NCBI RefSeq assembly: GCF_032854445.1
Contig: NW_027017961.1
Span: 186,001 to 250,000 of the forward strand
Direction of reading: 5' to 3'
DNA length: 64,000 bases
DNA from: Liolophura sinensis
Taxonomy: Eukaryota; Mollusca; Polyplacophora; Chitonida; Chitonidae
Of this stretch, positions 37,461-52,707 are shown piece by piece; the first letter of the stretch is position 1; each line of letters starts with the position of its first letter. The notes below the pieces were generated by a model that was not told the origin of the DNA, searched no databases, and saw nothing but the letters and a program-made list of their open reading frames with translations. The translations under genes were made by a program, and so were the position numbers.

Positions 37461-37735
37461 ACCGGCCCGGATAGCACAGTTGGTAGAGCGTCCGCTTCGG
37501 GACCGGTAGATCCAGGATCAATCCTTGGTCGAGTCACACCTAAGACTTTAAAAGAGGAAGTTGTGACTTCCTCGTTTGGCGTTCAGCATGAAGGGGGATA
37601 GTGCAACGACTGGTTGACCCGTTTCAGCATAATGGCTCGGGCGGGGCGACTTACTTGCCTTCGGTAAGTCGTCTCAGTGATGCAGCACTAAATAAAAGAG
37701 CGGTGAAAATCCGTCCTGCAACAAGGAGGCACATT
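37461..37735 (+). mobile_element. SINE truncated at 3' end (T8 copy)
   Basis: 275 bp. A box 37472-37483, B-box-like 37515-37524. It has the same break after GGAGGCACATT as the T2 copy and the same satellite partner, so the truncation predates the 33-kb duplication. Confidence 0.85.
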
Positions 37736-40571
37736 GCAAGATAAACATTGTAATCATTACATTAGCATATTCACTTACAAGATGAATATTGTAATCATTA
37801 TAATAACATCATCAGTTACAAAGTAAACATTGTATTCATTATATTAGCACGTTCAATTACAAGATGAACATTGTAATCATTATAAAAGCATGTTCAGCTA
37901 CAAGGTGAACATTGTAATCTTTATAAAAACATGCTCAGTTACAAGATGAACATTGTAATCATTATAATAGCATGTTCAGTTACAAGGTGGACATTGTAAG
38001 TATAAAAGCATGCTCAGTTGCAAAATGGACATTGTAATCATTACATAAGCATATTTAGTTACAAGATGAATATTGTAATCATTATAATAACATCATCAGT
38101 TACAAAATGAACATTGTATTCATTATATTAGCACGTTCAATTACAAGATGAACATTGTAATCATTATAATATCATGCTCAGTTTCAAGATAAATATTGTA
38201 ATCGATATAATAGCATGTTCAGTTACAAGATGAACATTGTAATCATTATAAAAACATCATCAGTTACAAGGTGAACATTGTAATCAGTATACAAGCATGC
38301 TCAGTTGCAAGATAAACATTGTAATCATTACATTAGCATATTCACTTACAAGATGAATATTGTAATCATTATAATAACATCATCAGTTACAAAGTAAACA
38401 TTGTATTCATTATATTAGCACGTTCAATTACAAGATGAACATTGTAATCATTATAAAAGCATGTTCAGTTACAAGGTGAACATTGTAATCTTTATAAAAA
38501 CATGCTCAGTTACAAGATGAACATTCTAATCATTATAATAGCATGTTCAGTTACAAGGTGGACATTGTAAGTATAAAAGCATGCTCAGTTGCAAAATGGA
38601 CATTGTAATCATTACATAAGCATATTTAGTTACAAGATGAACATTGTAATCATTATAATAACATCATCAGTTACAAAATGAACATTGTATTCATTATATT
38701 AGCACGTTCAATTACAAGATGAACATTGTAATCATTATAATATCATGCTCAGTTGCAAGATAAAGATTGTAATCGACATAATAGCATGTTCAGTTACAAG
38801 ATGAACATTGTAATCATTGTAATAACATGTTCAGTTACAAAGTGAACATTGTAATCATTATAAAAACATCATCAGTTGCAAGGTGAACATTGTAATCAGT
38901 ATACAAGCATGCTCAGTTGCCAAATGGACATTGTAATCATTACAATAGCATATTCAGTTACAAGATGATCATTGTAATCATTATAATAATGCGCTCAGTT
39001 ACAAGGTGAACCATTAATCATTGTAATAGCATGTTCAGTTACAAAGTGAACATTGTAATCCTTATAATTGCATGTTCAGTTACAAGATGAACATTGTAAT
39101 CATTATAAAAACATAAACAGTTACAAGGTGAACATTGTAATCAGTATACAAGCATGCTCAGTTGCAAAATGGACATTGTAATCATTACATTAGCATATTC
39201 ACTTACAAGATGAATATTGTAACTATTTTAATAACATCATCAGTTACAATGTAAACATTGTATTCATTATATTAGCTCGTTCACTTACAAGATAAACATT
39301 GTAATCATTATAAAAGCATGTTCAGTTACAAGGTGAACATAGTAATCATTTTAAAAACATGCTCAGTTGCAAGATGAAGATTGTAATCGACATAATAGCA
39401 TGTTCAGTTATAAGATGAACATTGTAATCATTATAAAAACATCATCAGTAGCAAGGTGAACATTGTAATCAGTATACAAGCATGCTCAGTTGCAAGATAA
39501 ACATTGTATTCATTATATTAGCACGTTCAATTACAAGATGAACATTGTAATCATTAAAAAAGCATGTTCAGTTACAAGGTGAACATTGTAATCTTTATAA
39601 AAACATGCTCAGTTACAAGATGAACATTCTAATCATTATAATAGCATGTTCAGTTACAAGGTGGACATTGTAAGTATAAAAGCATGCTCAGTTGCAAAAT
39701 GGACATTGTAATCATTACATAAGCATATTTAGTTACAAGATGAATATTGTAATCATTATATAAACATCATCAGTTACAAAATGAACATTGTATTCATTAT
39801 ATTAGCACGTTCAATTACAAGATGAACATTGTAATCATTATAATATCATGCCCAGTTGCAAGATAAAGATTGTAATCGACATAATAGCATGTTCAGTTAC
39901 AAGATGAACATTGTAATCATTGTAATAGCATGTTCAGTTACAAAGTGAACATTGTAATCCTTATAATTGCATGTTCAGTTACAAGATGAACGTTGTAATC
40001 ATTATAAAAACATCATCAGTTCCTAGGTGAACATTGTAATCAGTATACAAGCATGCTCAGTTGCAAAATGGACATTGTAATCATTGCAATAGCATATTCA
40101 GTTACAAGATGAACATTGCAATCATTATAATAATGTGCTCAGTTACAAGGAGAACATTGAAATCATTACAATAGCGTGCTCAGTTACAAGGTGAACATTG
40201 TAATCATTATAAAACATGCCCAGTTACAAGATGAACATTGTAATAGTTAAAATAGCATGCTCAAATACAAGATGAGCAATGTAATCATTATAATAGCATG
40301 CTCAATTACAAGATGAAAATTGTAATTCGTATAATAGCATGCTCAGTTACAACATGAACATTGTAATCATTATAATAGCATGTTCAGTTACAAGATGAAC
40401 ATTGTAATCAGTATAATAGCATGCTCAGTTACAAAATTAATATTTTAATTATTACACTAGTATGCCCAGTTACAAGATGAACATTGTAATCAGTATAATA
40501 GCGTGCTCAGTTACAAGATGAGCAATGTAATCATTATAATAGCATGTTCAGTTACCAGATGAACATTGTAA
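37736..40571. repeat. 41-bp satellite array 8
   Basis: Counterpart of array 2 at offset 33,232, with equal length (2836 bp) and the same irregular GAACCATTAATC monomer (about 39007). Confidence 0.95.
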
Positions 40572-41466
40572 GAATTATTTTTAGAATAAATCGCTTCCAA
40601 ACTCTGGTATATTCACCTTAGTTTAACTAAACGCCATCATATCGTATTTATGTTAATTACATGTAATATTGTAATAGGCATGTTCTTAAGTCAAGTGGCC
40701 CTTTGTTAGACTGTTTAGCCTTTCAAAACGGAAACTACAGGTATGCATATTTAAGAGAACTTAAGTTTGTCCTTTTTTAAAACCATTTTCTTCATTCCTC
40801 AATGAAAAATACATGCATTGTTTCGCACCCCTATTTGCAGCGTACTGGCAATGGGCCAAATGTGTAGAATACGATATCTGTGAAATTAATCTGACTGCAA
40901 TAAAATCAGAAAATTCGACCCCAATTCTTTTATGGTTTTCTCTACGGTTCTTCTATATCGGGACTAGTCTTGCTGACAATGGTAACTGATGCTCGTCGGC
41001 AGGTACACGTACGTTAATGAGATCAATAACTTTGTCTCTTTCTTTCAGGACAAATATGTAACTTATTAAACTAACGGTTTTGACAGATAAATGTAACAGC
41101 TCTGTGATCTCATCATGTTAGAAATGAAATGAAAAATGCGATATAGACGTACTTGAGCTCCTAATATGTTTTTTCCAGAGTGCTTACGGTGGACTTCGTT
41201 TGGATTATGTGAGGGTTTTGATAGGTCTGTTATATGTTAATTGTGTATTACTGAAAACTCGCTCCACTAACATTATATATACAAACATGTTTGCTTAAAG
41301 CCTTCCTTTCACTAGGAAATAAAATAGCCTGAGTAGGAGCCTTGTCAGGTGGGGTTATGTATGGGAGGACTAAGGTTTGCCTGAAGTGAAAGACATAGGT
41401 ACAGTAAATGGCGCAGAGACATACATGTCTTTACAGATAAATGTTATCTGATCGTCAGTTGCACAG
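40572..41466. repeat. Spacer left arm, L9 (895 bp)
   Basis: Counterpart of 7340; keeps the private GAAATGAAAAATG variant. Upstream target-site duplication 41455-41466. Confidence 0.85.
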
Positions 41467-41832
41467 ACCGGCCCGGATAGCACAGTTGGTAGAGCGTCCG
41501 CTTCGGGACCGGTAGATCCAGGATCAATCCTTGGTCGAGTCACACCTAAGACTTTAAAAGAGGAAGTTGTGACTTCCTCGTTTGGCGTTCAGCATGAAGG
41601 GGGATAGTGCAACGACTGGTTGACCCGTTTCAGTATAATGGCTCGGGCGGGGCGGCTTACTTGCCTTCGGTAAGTCGTCTCAGTGATGCAGCACTAAATA
41701 AAAGAGCGGTGAAAATCCGTCCTGCAACAAGGAGGCACATTACACGTGCATGCACCCTAATGATTCCTTCGTCGTCATATGACTGAAAAATTGTTGAGTA
41801 CGACGTTAAACCCCAAGCACTCACTCACTCAC
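41467..41832 (+). mobile_element. tRNA-derived SINE (L9 copy, complete)
   Basis: 366 bp. A box 41478-41489, B-box-like 41521-41530; target-site duplications 41455-41466 and 41833-41844. Counterpart of the L3 copy, with CAGTATAATGG and CATTACACGTG. Confidence 0.87.
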
Positions 41833-42566
41833 TCAGTTGCACAGCGACATACATGTCTATACAGAAAAATGCTATCTGATCGCAGTCAGTGTAAAATTCC
41901 TGACGGTGTTTACTGTGCAGCAGAGATTCAGGATGGTGCTTACTGTGTAGCAGAGTTTCAGGATGGTATTTACTGTGCAGCAGAGATTCAGGATGGTGTT
42001 TACGGTGCAACAGAGATTCAGTATGGTGTTAATTGATTTAATCAACGATTCAGGAAAACACAGTGATCCAGGTTTAGAAGCTGCCTGACTTCAGGTTATA
42101 TTAATATCTTGAAGTAATGATACTGCGTTGCTTGAAACCATTTAAACATCCGAATTCCACTGACTCTGTCAACACGCTGGATGAAAGAATATATTGGAGT
42201 GAAATCAGTTAGAGAAACACATGATTTTCTATCGGCCTCACAACGTTTTACATTTTACTTACTTATTTAATTTTTGTTTGAGGAGGGCCTCAGTTACCGA
42301 GGGGGTCAGCACGCCATCGCCCTCTGTAATCCCACATGGAACACTGGGGTTAGAGCTGATTTCCTAGCTGGCACCATCTTTTAAGTGCCAATATTGAGAA
42401 ATGCCTTCTATTTCTTCTCAACGATCAACGGTACAAAGATGCAGTTTGGACCAAATACACGCTAAAAAGCTCATCTTATCCCCACACATTATCCACACTA
42501 AATCTTTCATTTTTCCCCTCAGCTGAAATAGACTAAATCCAGTTAAAGAGACTCGTGTCTTATGAT
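41833..42566. repeat. Spacer right arm, L9 (734 bp)
   Basis: Counterpart of 8601. The unrecognised GC-richer stretch lies at about 42280-42392. Confidence 0.8.
41905..42024. repeat. 30-bp minisatellite, four units (L9)
   Basis: Units start at 41905, 41935, 41965 and 41995; same sequence as at 8673. Confidence 0.9.
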
Positions 42567-45500
42567 AGCATGCTCAGTTACAAGATAAACATTGTAAACA
42601 TTATATTATCACGCTCACTTACAAGGTAAACATTGTAATCATTATAATAGAAAGCTCAGTTACAAGATGAAAATTGTAATCATAATAGCATGCTAAGTTA
42701 CAAGATGAATATTGTAATCATTATAATAACATCATCAGTTACAAAATGAACATTGTATTCATTATATTAGCACGTTCAATTACAACATGAACATTGTAAT
42801 CATTATAATAGCATGCTCAGTTACAAGATGAACATTGTAAACAGTATAATAGCGTGCTCATTTACAAAATGAACATTGTCATCATTATAATAGCATGCTA
42901 AGTTACAAGATGAACATTGTAATCATTATAAAAACATCATCAGTTACAAGGTGAACATTGTAATCAGTATAAAAGCATGCTCAGTTGCAAAATGAACATT
43001 GTAATCATTATAATAGCATGTTCAGTTACAAGGTGAACATTGTAATTATTATAAAAACATGCCCAGTTACAAGATTAACATTGTAATACTTCTAATAGCA
43101 TGTTCAGTTACGAAGTGAACATTGTAATCATTATAATAGCATGCTCAGTTTCAAGATAAACATTGTAATCATTATAATATCATTTTCAGTTGCAAGATGA
43201 AGATTGTAATCGACATAATAGCATGTTCAGTTACAAGATGAACATTGTAATCATTGTAATAGCATGTTCAGTTACAAAGTGAACATTGTAATCCTTATAA
43301 TTGCATGTTCAGTTACAAGATGAACATTGTAATCATGATAAAAACATCATCAGTCGCAAGGTGAACATTGTAATCAGTATACAAGCATGCTCAGTGGCGA
43401 ATTGGACATTGTAATCATTACAATAGCATATTCAGTTACAAGTTGAACATTGTAATCATTATAATCATGTGCTCAGTTACAAGGTGAACATTGTAATCAT
43501 TACAATAGCGTGCTCAGTTACAAGATGAACATTGTAATCATTATAAAAACATGCCCAGTTACAAGATGAACATTGTAATAGTTAAAATAGCATGATCAGT
43601 TACGAAGTGAACATTGTAAACATTATAATATCATTTTCAGTTGCAAGATAAACATTGTAATCATTATAATATCATTTTTAGTTACAAGATAAAGATTGTA
43701 ATCGACATAATAGCATGTTCAGTTACAAGATGAACATTGTAATCATTGTAATAGCATGTTCAGTTACAAAGTAAACATTGTAATCATTATAATAGCGTCA
43801 ACGGTTACAAAATCACCATTGTAATCAATATAATAGCATGCTCAGTTACAAAATGAATATTGCAATTATTATATTAGCATATGTAGTTACAAGATGAACA
43901 TTGTAATCATTATTATAGCATATGTAGTTACAAGATGAACATTGTAATCATTATAAAAACATCATCAGTTACAAGGTGAACATTGTAATCAGTATAAAAG
44001 CATGCTCAGTTTCAAAATGGATATTGTAATCATTACATTAGCATATTCACTTACAAGATGAACATTGTAATCATTATAATAATGTGCTCAGTTACAAGGT
44101 GAACAATGTAATCTTTGTAATAGCATGTTCAGTTACAAAGTGAACATTGTAATCCTTATAATTGCATGTTCAGTTACAAAGTGAACATAGTAATTATTAT
44201 CAAAACATCATCAGTTGCAAGGTGAACATTGTAATCAGTATACAAGCATGCTCAGTTGCAAAATGGACATTGTAATCATTACAATAGCATATTCAGTTAC
44301 AAGATGAACATTGTAATCATTATAATAATGCGCTCAGTTACAAGGTGAACAATGTAATCATTGTAATAGCATGTTCAGTTACAAAGTGAACATTGTAATC
44401 CTTATAATTGCATGTTCAGTTACAAGATGAACATTGTAATCATTATAAAAACATCAACAGTTACAAGGTGAACATTGTAATCAGTATACAAGCATGCTCA
44501 GTTGCAAAATGGACGTTGTAATCATTACATTAGGATATTCACTTAGAAGATGAATATTGTAATCATTATAATAACATCATCAGTTACAACATAAGCATTG
44601 TATTCATTATATTAGCTCGTTCACTTACAAGATAAACATTGTAATCATTATAAAAGCATGTTCAGTTACAAGGTGAACATAGTAATCATTTTAAAAACAT
44701 GCTCAGTTGCAAGATAAAGATTGTAATCGACATAATAGAATGTTCAGTTATAAGATGAAGATTGTAATCATTATAAAAACATCATCAGTTGCAAGGTGAA
44801 CATTGTAATCAGTATACAAGCATGCTCAGTTGCAAGATAAACATTGTAATCATTACATTAGCATATTCACTTACAAGATGAATATTGTAATCATTATAAT
44901 AACATCATCAGTTACAAAGTAAACATTGTATTCATTATATTAGCACGTTCAATTACAAGATGAACATTGTAATCATTATAAAAGCATGTTCAGTTACAAG
45001 GTGAACATTGTAATCTTTATAAAAACATGCTCAGTTACAAGATGAACATTCTAATCATTATAATAGCATGTTCAGTTACAAGGTGGACATTGTAAGTATA
45101 AAAGCATGCTCAGCTGCAAAATGGACATTGTAATCATTACATAAGCATATTTACTTACAAGATGAATATTGTAATCATTATAATAACATCATCAGTTACA
45201 AAATGAACATTGTATTCATTATATTAGCACGTTCAATTACAAGATGAACATTGTAATCATTATAATATCATGCTCAGTTGCAAGATAAAGATTGTAATCG
45301 ACATAATAGCATGTTCAGTTACAAGATGAACATTGTAATCATTGTAATAGCATGTTCAGTTACAAAGTGAACATTGTAATCCTTATAATTCCATGTTCAG
45401 TTACAAGATGAACGTTGTAATCATTATAAAAACATCATCAGTTCCTAGGTGAACATTGTAATCAGTATACAAGCATGCTCAGTTGCAAAATAGACATTGT

Positions 45501-48500
45501 AATCATTGCAATAGCATATTCAGTTACAAGATGAACATTGCAATCATTATAATAATGTGCTCAGTTACAAGGAGAACATTGAAATCATTACAATAGCGTG
45601 CTCAGTTACAAGGTGAACATTGTAATCATTATAAAAACATGCCCAGTTACAAGATGAACATTGTAATAGTTAAAATAGCATGCTCAAATACAAGATGAGC
45701 AATGTAATCATTATAATAGCATGCTCAATTACAAGATGAAAATTGTAATTCGTATAATAGCATGCTCAGTTACAACATGAACATTGTAATCATTATAATA
45801 GCATGTTCAGTTACAAGATGAACATTGTATTCAGTATAATAGCATGCTCGGTTACAAAATTAATATTTTAATTATTACACTAGTATGCCCAGTTACAAGA
45901 TGAACATTGTAATCATTACAATAGCGTGCTCAGTTACAAGATGAACATTGTAATCATTATAAAAACATGCCCAGTTACAAGATGAACATTGTAATAGTTA
46001 AAATAGTATGATCAGTTACGAAGTGAACATTGTAATCATTATAATAGCATTCTCAGTTGCAAGATAAACATTGTAATCATTATAATATCATTTTCAGTTG
46101 CAAGATGAAGATTGTAATCGACATAATAGCATGTTCAGTTACAAGATGAACATTGTAATCATTGTAATAGCATGTTTAGTTACAAAGTAAACATTGTAAT
46201 CATTATAATAGCGTCAACGGTTACAAAATCACCATTGTAATCAAAATAATAGCATGCTCAGTTACAAAATGAATATTTCAATCATTATATTAGCATATTT
46301 CATTACAAGATGAACATTGTAATCATTATAAAAACATCATCAGTTACAAGGTGAACATTGTAATCAGTATAAAAGCATGCTCAATTGCAAAATGGATATT
46401 GTAATCATTACATTAGCATATTCACTTACAAGATGAACATTGTAATTATTATAATAATGTGCTCAGTTACAAGGTGAACAATGTAATCATTGTAATAGCA
46501 TGTTCAGTTACAAAGTGAACATTGTATTCCTTATAATTGCATGATCACTTTCAAAGTGAACATTGTAATCATTATAAAAACATCATCAGTTGCAAAGTGA
46601 AAATTGTAATCAGTATACAAGCATGCTCAGTTGCAAAATGGACATTGTAATCATTACAATAGCATATTCAGTTACAAGGTGAACAATGTAATCATTGTAA
46701 TAGCATGTTCAGTTACAAAGTGAACATTGTAATCCTTATAATTGCATGTTCAGTTACAAGATGAACATTGTAATCATTATAAAAAAATAAACAGTTTTAA
46801 GGTGAACATTGTAATCAGTATACAAGCATGTTCAGTTGCAAAATGGACATTGTAATCATTACATTAGCATATTCACTTACAATATGAATATTGTAATCAT
46901 TATAATAACATCATCACTTACAACATAAGCATTGTATTCATTATATTAGCTCGTTGACTTACAAGATAAACATTGTAATCATTATAAAAGCATGTTCAGT
47001 TACAAGGTGAACATAGTAATCATTTTAAAAACATGCTCAGTTGCAAGATGAAGATTGTAATCGACATAATAGCATGTTCAGTTACAAGATAAACATTGTA
47101 ATCATTATAAAAACATCATCAGTTGCAAGGTGAACATTGTAATCAGTATACAAGCATGCTCAGTTGCAAGATAAACATTGTAATCATTACATTAGCATAT
47201 TCACTTACAAGATGAATATTGTAATCTTTATAATAACATCATCAGTTACAAAGTAAACATTGTATTTATTATATTAGCACGTTCAATTACAAGATGAACA
47301 TTGTAATCATTATAAAAGCATGTTCAGTTACAAGGTAAACATTGTAATCTTTATAATAGCATGTTCAGTTACAAGGTGGACATTGTAAGTATAAAAGCAT
47401 GCTCAGTTGCAAAATGGACATTGTAATCATTACATAAGCATATTCAGTTACAAGATGAATATTGTAATCATTATAATAACATCATGAGTTACAAAATGAA
47501 CATTGTATTCATTATATTAGCACGTTCAATTACAAGATGAACATTGTAACCATTAAATTTCATGCTCTGTTGCAAGATGAAGATTGTAATCGACATAATA
47601 GCATGTTCAGTTACAAGATGAACATTGTAATCATTGTAATAGCATGTTCAGTACAAAGTGAACATTGTAATCCTTATAATTGCATGTTTAGTTACAAGAT
47701 GAACATTGTAATCATTATAATAACATCATCAGTTACAAAGTGAACATTGTATTCATTATATTAGCACGTTCATTTACAACATGAACATTGTAATCATTAT
47801 AATAGCATGCTCAGTTACAAGATGAACATTGTAAACAGTATAATAGCGTGCTCATTTACAAAATGAACATTGTCATCATTATAATAGCATGTTCAGTTAC
47901 AAGGTGAACATTGTAATTATTATAAAAACATGCCCAGTTACAAGATGAACATTGTAATACTTCTAATAGCATGTTCAGTTACGAAGTGAACATTGTAATC
48001 ATTATAATAGCATTCTCAGTTTCAAGATAAACATTGTAATCATTATAATATCATTTTCAGTTGCAAGATGAAGATTGTAATCGACATAATAGCATGTTCA
48101 GTTACAAGATGAACATTGTAATCATTGTAATAGCATGTTCAGTTATAAAGTGAACATTGTAATCCTTATAATTGCATGTTCAGTTACAAGATGAACATTG
48201 TAATCATGATAAAAACATCATCAGTTGCAAGGTGAACATTGTAATCAGTATACAAGCATGCTCAGTTGCAAATTGGACATTGTAATCATTACAATAGCAT
48301 ATTCAGTTACAAGATGAACATTGTAATCATTATAATCATGTGCTCAGTTACAAGGTGAACATTATAATCATTACAATAGCGTGCTCAGTTACAAGATGAA
48401 CATTGTAATCATTATAAAAACATGCCCAGTTACAAGATGAACATTGTAATAGTTAAAATAGCATGATCAGTTACGAAGTGAACATTGTAATCATTATAAT

Positions 48501-51500
48501 ATCATTTTCAGTTGCAAGATAAACATTGTAATCATTATAATATCATTTTCAGTTACAAGATAAAGATTGTAATCGACATAATAGCATGTTCAGTTACAAG
48601 ATGAACATTGTAATCATTGAAATAGCATGTTCAGTTACAAAGTAAACATTGTAATCATTATAATAGCGTCAACGGTTACAAAATCACCATTGTAATCAAT
48701 ATAATAGCATGCTCAGTTACAAAATGAATATTGCAATTATTATATTAGCATATGTAGTTACAAGATGAACATTGTAATCATTATTATAGCATATGTAGTT
48801 ACAAGATGAACATTGTAATCATTATAAAAACATCATCAGTTACAAGGTGAACATTGTAATCAGTATAAAACCATGCTCAGTTGCAAAATGGATATTGTAA
48901 TCATTACATTAGCATGTTCACTTACAAGATGAACATTGTAATCATTATAATAATGTGCTCAGTTACAAGGTGAACAATGTAATCATTGTAATAGCATGAT
49001 CAGTTACAAAGTGAACATTGTAATCCTTATAATTGCATGTTCAGTTACGAAGTGAACATTGTAATCATTATAATAGCATGCTCAGTTTCAAGATAAACAT
49101 TGTAATCATTATAACATCATTTTCAGTTGCAAGATGAAGATTGTAATCGACATAATAGCATGTTCAGTTACAAGATGAACATTGTAATCATTGTAATAGC
49201 ATGTTCAGTTACAAAGTGAACATTGTAATCCTTATAATTGCATGTTCAGTTACAAGATGAACATTGTAATCATGATAAAAACATCATCAGTTGCAAGGTG
49301 AACATTGTAATCAGTATACAAGCATGCTCAGTTGCAAATTGGACATTGTAATCATTATAATAGCATATTCAGTTACAAGATGAACATTGTAATCATTATA
49401 ATCAAGTGCTCAGTTACAAGGTAAACATTATAATCATTACAATAGCCTGCTCAGTTACAAGATGAACATTGTAATCAGTATAAAAACATGCCCAGTTACA
49501 AGATGAACATTGTAATAGTTAAAATAGCATGATCAGTTACGAAGTGAACATTGTAATCATTATAATATCATTTTCAGTTGCAAGATGAACATTGTAATCA
49601 TTATAATATCATTTTCAGTTACAAGATAAAGATTGTAATCGACATAATAGCATGTTCAGTTACAAGATGAACATTGTAATCATTGTAATAGCATGTTCAG
49701 TTACAAAGTAAACATTGTAATCATTATAATAGCGTCAACGGTTACAAAATCACCATTGTAATCAATATAATAGCATGCTCAGTTACAAAATGAATATTGC
49801 AATTATTATATTAGCATATGTAGTTACAAGACGAACATTGTCATCATTATAATAGCATGCTAAGTTACAAGATGAACATTGTAATCATTATAAAAACATC
49901 ATCAGTTACAAGGTGAACATTGTAATCATTATAATAGCGTCAACGGTTACAAAATCACCATTGTAATCAATATAATAGCATGCTCAGTTACAAAATGAAT
50001 ATTGCAATTATTATATTAGCATATGTAGTCACAAGATGAACATTGTAATCATTATTATAGCATATGTAGTTACAAGATGAACATTGTAATCATTATAAAA
50101 ACATCATCAGTTACAAGGTGAACATTGTAATCAGTATAAAAGCATGCTCAGTTGCAAAATGGATATTGTGATCATTACATTAGCATATTCACTTACAAGA
50201 TGAACATTGTAATCATTATAATAATGTGCTCAGTTACAAGGTGAACAATGTAATCTTTGTAGTAGCATGTTCAGTTACAAAGTGAACATTGTAATCCTTA
50301 TAATTGCATGTTCAGTTACAAAGTGAACATTGTAATCATTATAAAAACATCATCAGTTGCAAGGTGAACATTGTAATCAGTATACAAGCATGCTCAGTTG
50401 CAAAATGGACATTGTAATCATTACAATAGCATATTCAGTTACAAGATGAACATTGTAATCATTATAATAATGCGCTCAGTTACAAGGTGAACCATGTAAT
50501 CATTGTAATAGCATGTTCAGTTACAAAGTGAACATTGTAATCCTTATAATTGCATGTTCAGTTACAAGATGAACATTGTAATCATTATAAAAACATAAAC
50601 AGTTACAAGGTGAACATTGTAATCAGTATACAAGCATGCTCAGTTGCAAAATGGACATTGTAATCATTACATTAGCATATTCACTTACAAGATGAATATT
50701 GTAATCATTATAATAACATCATCAGTTACAACATAATCATTGTATTCATTATATTAGCTCGTTCACTTACAAGATAAACATTGTAATCATTATAAAAGCA
50801 TGTTCAGTTACAAGGTGAACATAGTAATCATTTTAAAAACATGCTCAGTTGCAAGATAAAGATTGTAATCGACATAATAGCATGTTCAGTTATAAGATGA
50901 ATATAGTAATCATTATAATAACATCATCAGTTACAAAGTAAACATTGTATTTATTATATTAGCACGTTCAATTACAAGATGAACATTGTAATCATTATAA
51001 AAGCATGTTCAGTTACAAGGTGAACATTGTAATCTTTATAAAAACATGCTCACTTATAAGATGAACATTCTAATCATTATAATAGCATGTTCAGTTACAA
51101 GGTGGACATTGTAAGTATAAAAGCATGCTCAGTTGCAAAATGGACATTGTAATCATTACATAAGCATATTTAGTTACAAGATGAATATTGTAATCATTAT
51201 AATAACATCATTAGTTACAAAATGAACATTGTATTCATTATATTAGCACGTTCAATTACAAGATGAACATTGTAATCATTATAATATCATGCTCAGTTGC
51301 AAGATAAAGATTGTAATCGACATAATAGCATGTTCAGTTACAAGATGAACATTGTAATCATTATAAAAACATAAACAGTTACAAGGTGAACATTGTAATC
51401 AGTATACAAGCATGCTCAGTTGCAAAATGGACATTGTAATCATTACATTAGCATATTCACTTACAAGATGAATATTGTAATCATTATAATAATATCATCA

Positions 51501-52707
51501 GTTACAACATAAGCATTGTATTCATTATATTAGCTCGTTGACTTACAAGATAAACATTGTAATCATTATAAAAGCATGATCAGTTACAAGGTGAACATAG
51601 TAATCATTTTAAAAACATGCTCAGTTGCAAGATGAAGATTGTAATCGACATAATAGCATGTTCAGTTATAAGATGAACATTGTAATCATTATAAAAACAT
51701 CATCAGTTGCATGGTGAACATTGTAATCTTTATAAAAACATGCTCAGTTACAAGATGAACATTCTAATCATTATAATATCATGTTCAGTTACAAGGTGGA
51801 CATTGTAAGTATAAAAGCATGCTCAGCTGCAAAATGGACATTGTAATCATTACATAAGCATATTTAGTTACAAGATGAATATTGTAATCATTATAATAAC
51901 ATCATCAGTTACAAAATGAACATTGTATTCATTATATTAGCACGTTCAATTACAAGATGAACATTGTAATCATTATAATATCATGCTCAGTTGCAAGATA
52001 AAGATTGTAATCGACATAATAGCATGTTCAGTTACAAGATGAACATTGTAATCATTGTAATAGCATGTTCAGTTACAAAGTGAACATTGTAATCCTTATA
52101 ATTGCATGTTCAGTTACAAGATGAACGTTGTAATCATTATAAAAACATCATCAGTTCCTAGGTGAACATTGTAATCAGTATACAAGCATGCTCAGTTGCA
52201 AAATGGACATTGTAATCATTGCAATAGCATATTCAGTTACAAGATGAACATTGCAATCATTATAATAATGTGCTCAGTTACAAGGAGAACATTGAAATCA
52301 TTACAATAGCGTGCTCAGTTACAAGGTGAACATTGTAATCATTATAAAAACATGCCCAGTTACAAGATGAACATTGTAATAGTTAAAATAGCATGCTCAA
52401 ATACAAGATGAGCAATGTAATCATTATAATAGCATGCTCAATTACAAGATGAAAATTGTAATTCGTATAATAGCATGCTCAGTTACAACATGAACATTGT
52501 AATCATTATAATAGCATGTTCAGTTACAAGATGAACATTGTAATCAGTATAATAGCATGCTCAGTTACAAAATTAATATTTTAATTATTACACTAGTATG
52601 CCCAGTTACAAGATGAACATTGTAATCAGTATAATAGCGTGCTCAGTTACAAGATGAGCAATGTAATCATTATAATAGCATGTTCAGTTACCAGATGAAC
52701 ATTGTAA
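42567..52707. repeat. 41-bp satellite array 9
   Basis: 10,141 bp, about 247 monomers, the longest array. Counterpart of array 3, with the same lost-spacer junction (about 45832-45952) and five GTCAACGGTTAC markers, plus a 694-bp insertion near its right end that accounts for the whole length difference. The open frame at 47537-47743 is the counterpart of the spurious one at 14305. Confidence 0.95.
51363..52056. repeat. 694-bp satellite insertion relative to giant copy 1
   Basis: Up to 51362 the sequence matches copy 1 at offset 33,232. At 51363 copy 1 (18131) continues GTAATAGC while this copy reads ATAAAAACATAAACAG. Match resumes at offset 33,926. The extra block is about 17 monomers and starts like the 22-monomer higher-order block (TAAACAG at 51372, previous one at 50596). 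It lacks about four monomers where TTGCATGGTGAAC runs into AATCTTTATA (near 51708-51730). Breakpoints can slide by repeat homology. Confidence 0.8.

Larger units (their letters stand above)
29871..37544. repeat. 3837-bp repeat, two neighbouring S units
   Basis: Left arms at 29871 and 33708 and SINEs at 30766 and 34603 are 3837 bp apart, and both are followed by the same S-type joint. The two share private spacer variants (TGTGGATTACTG). The arrays after them differ (2555 against 1576 bp), so full collinearity stops soon after the second joint; the end given is nominal. Confidence 0.7.
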
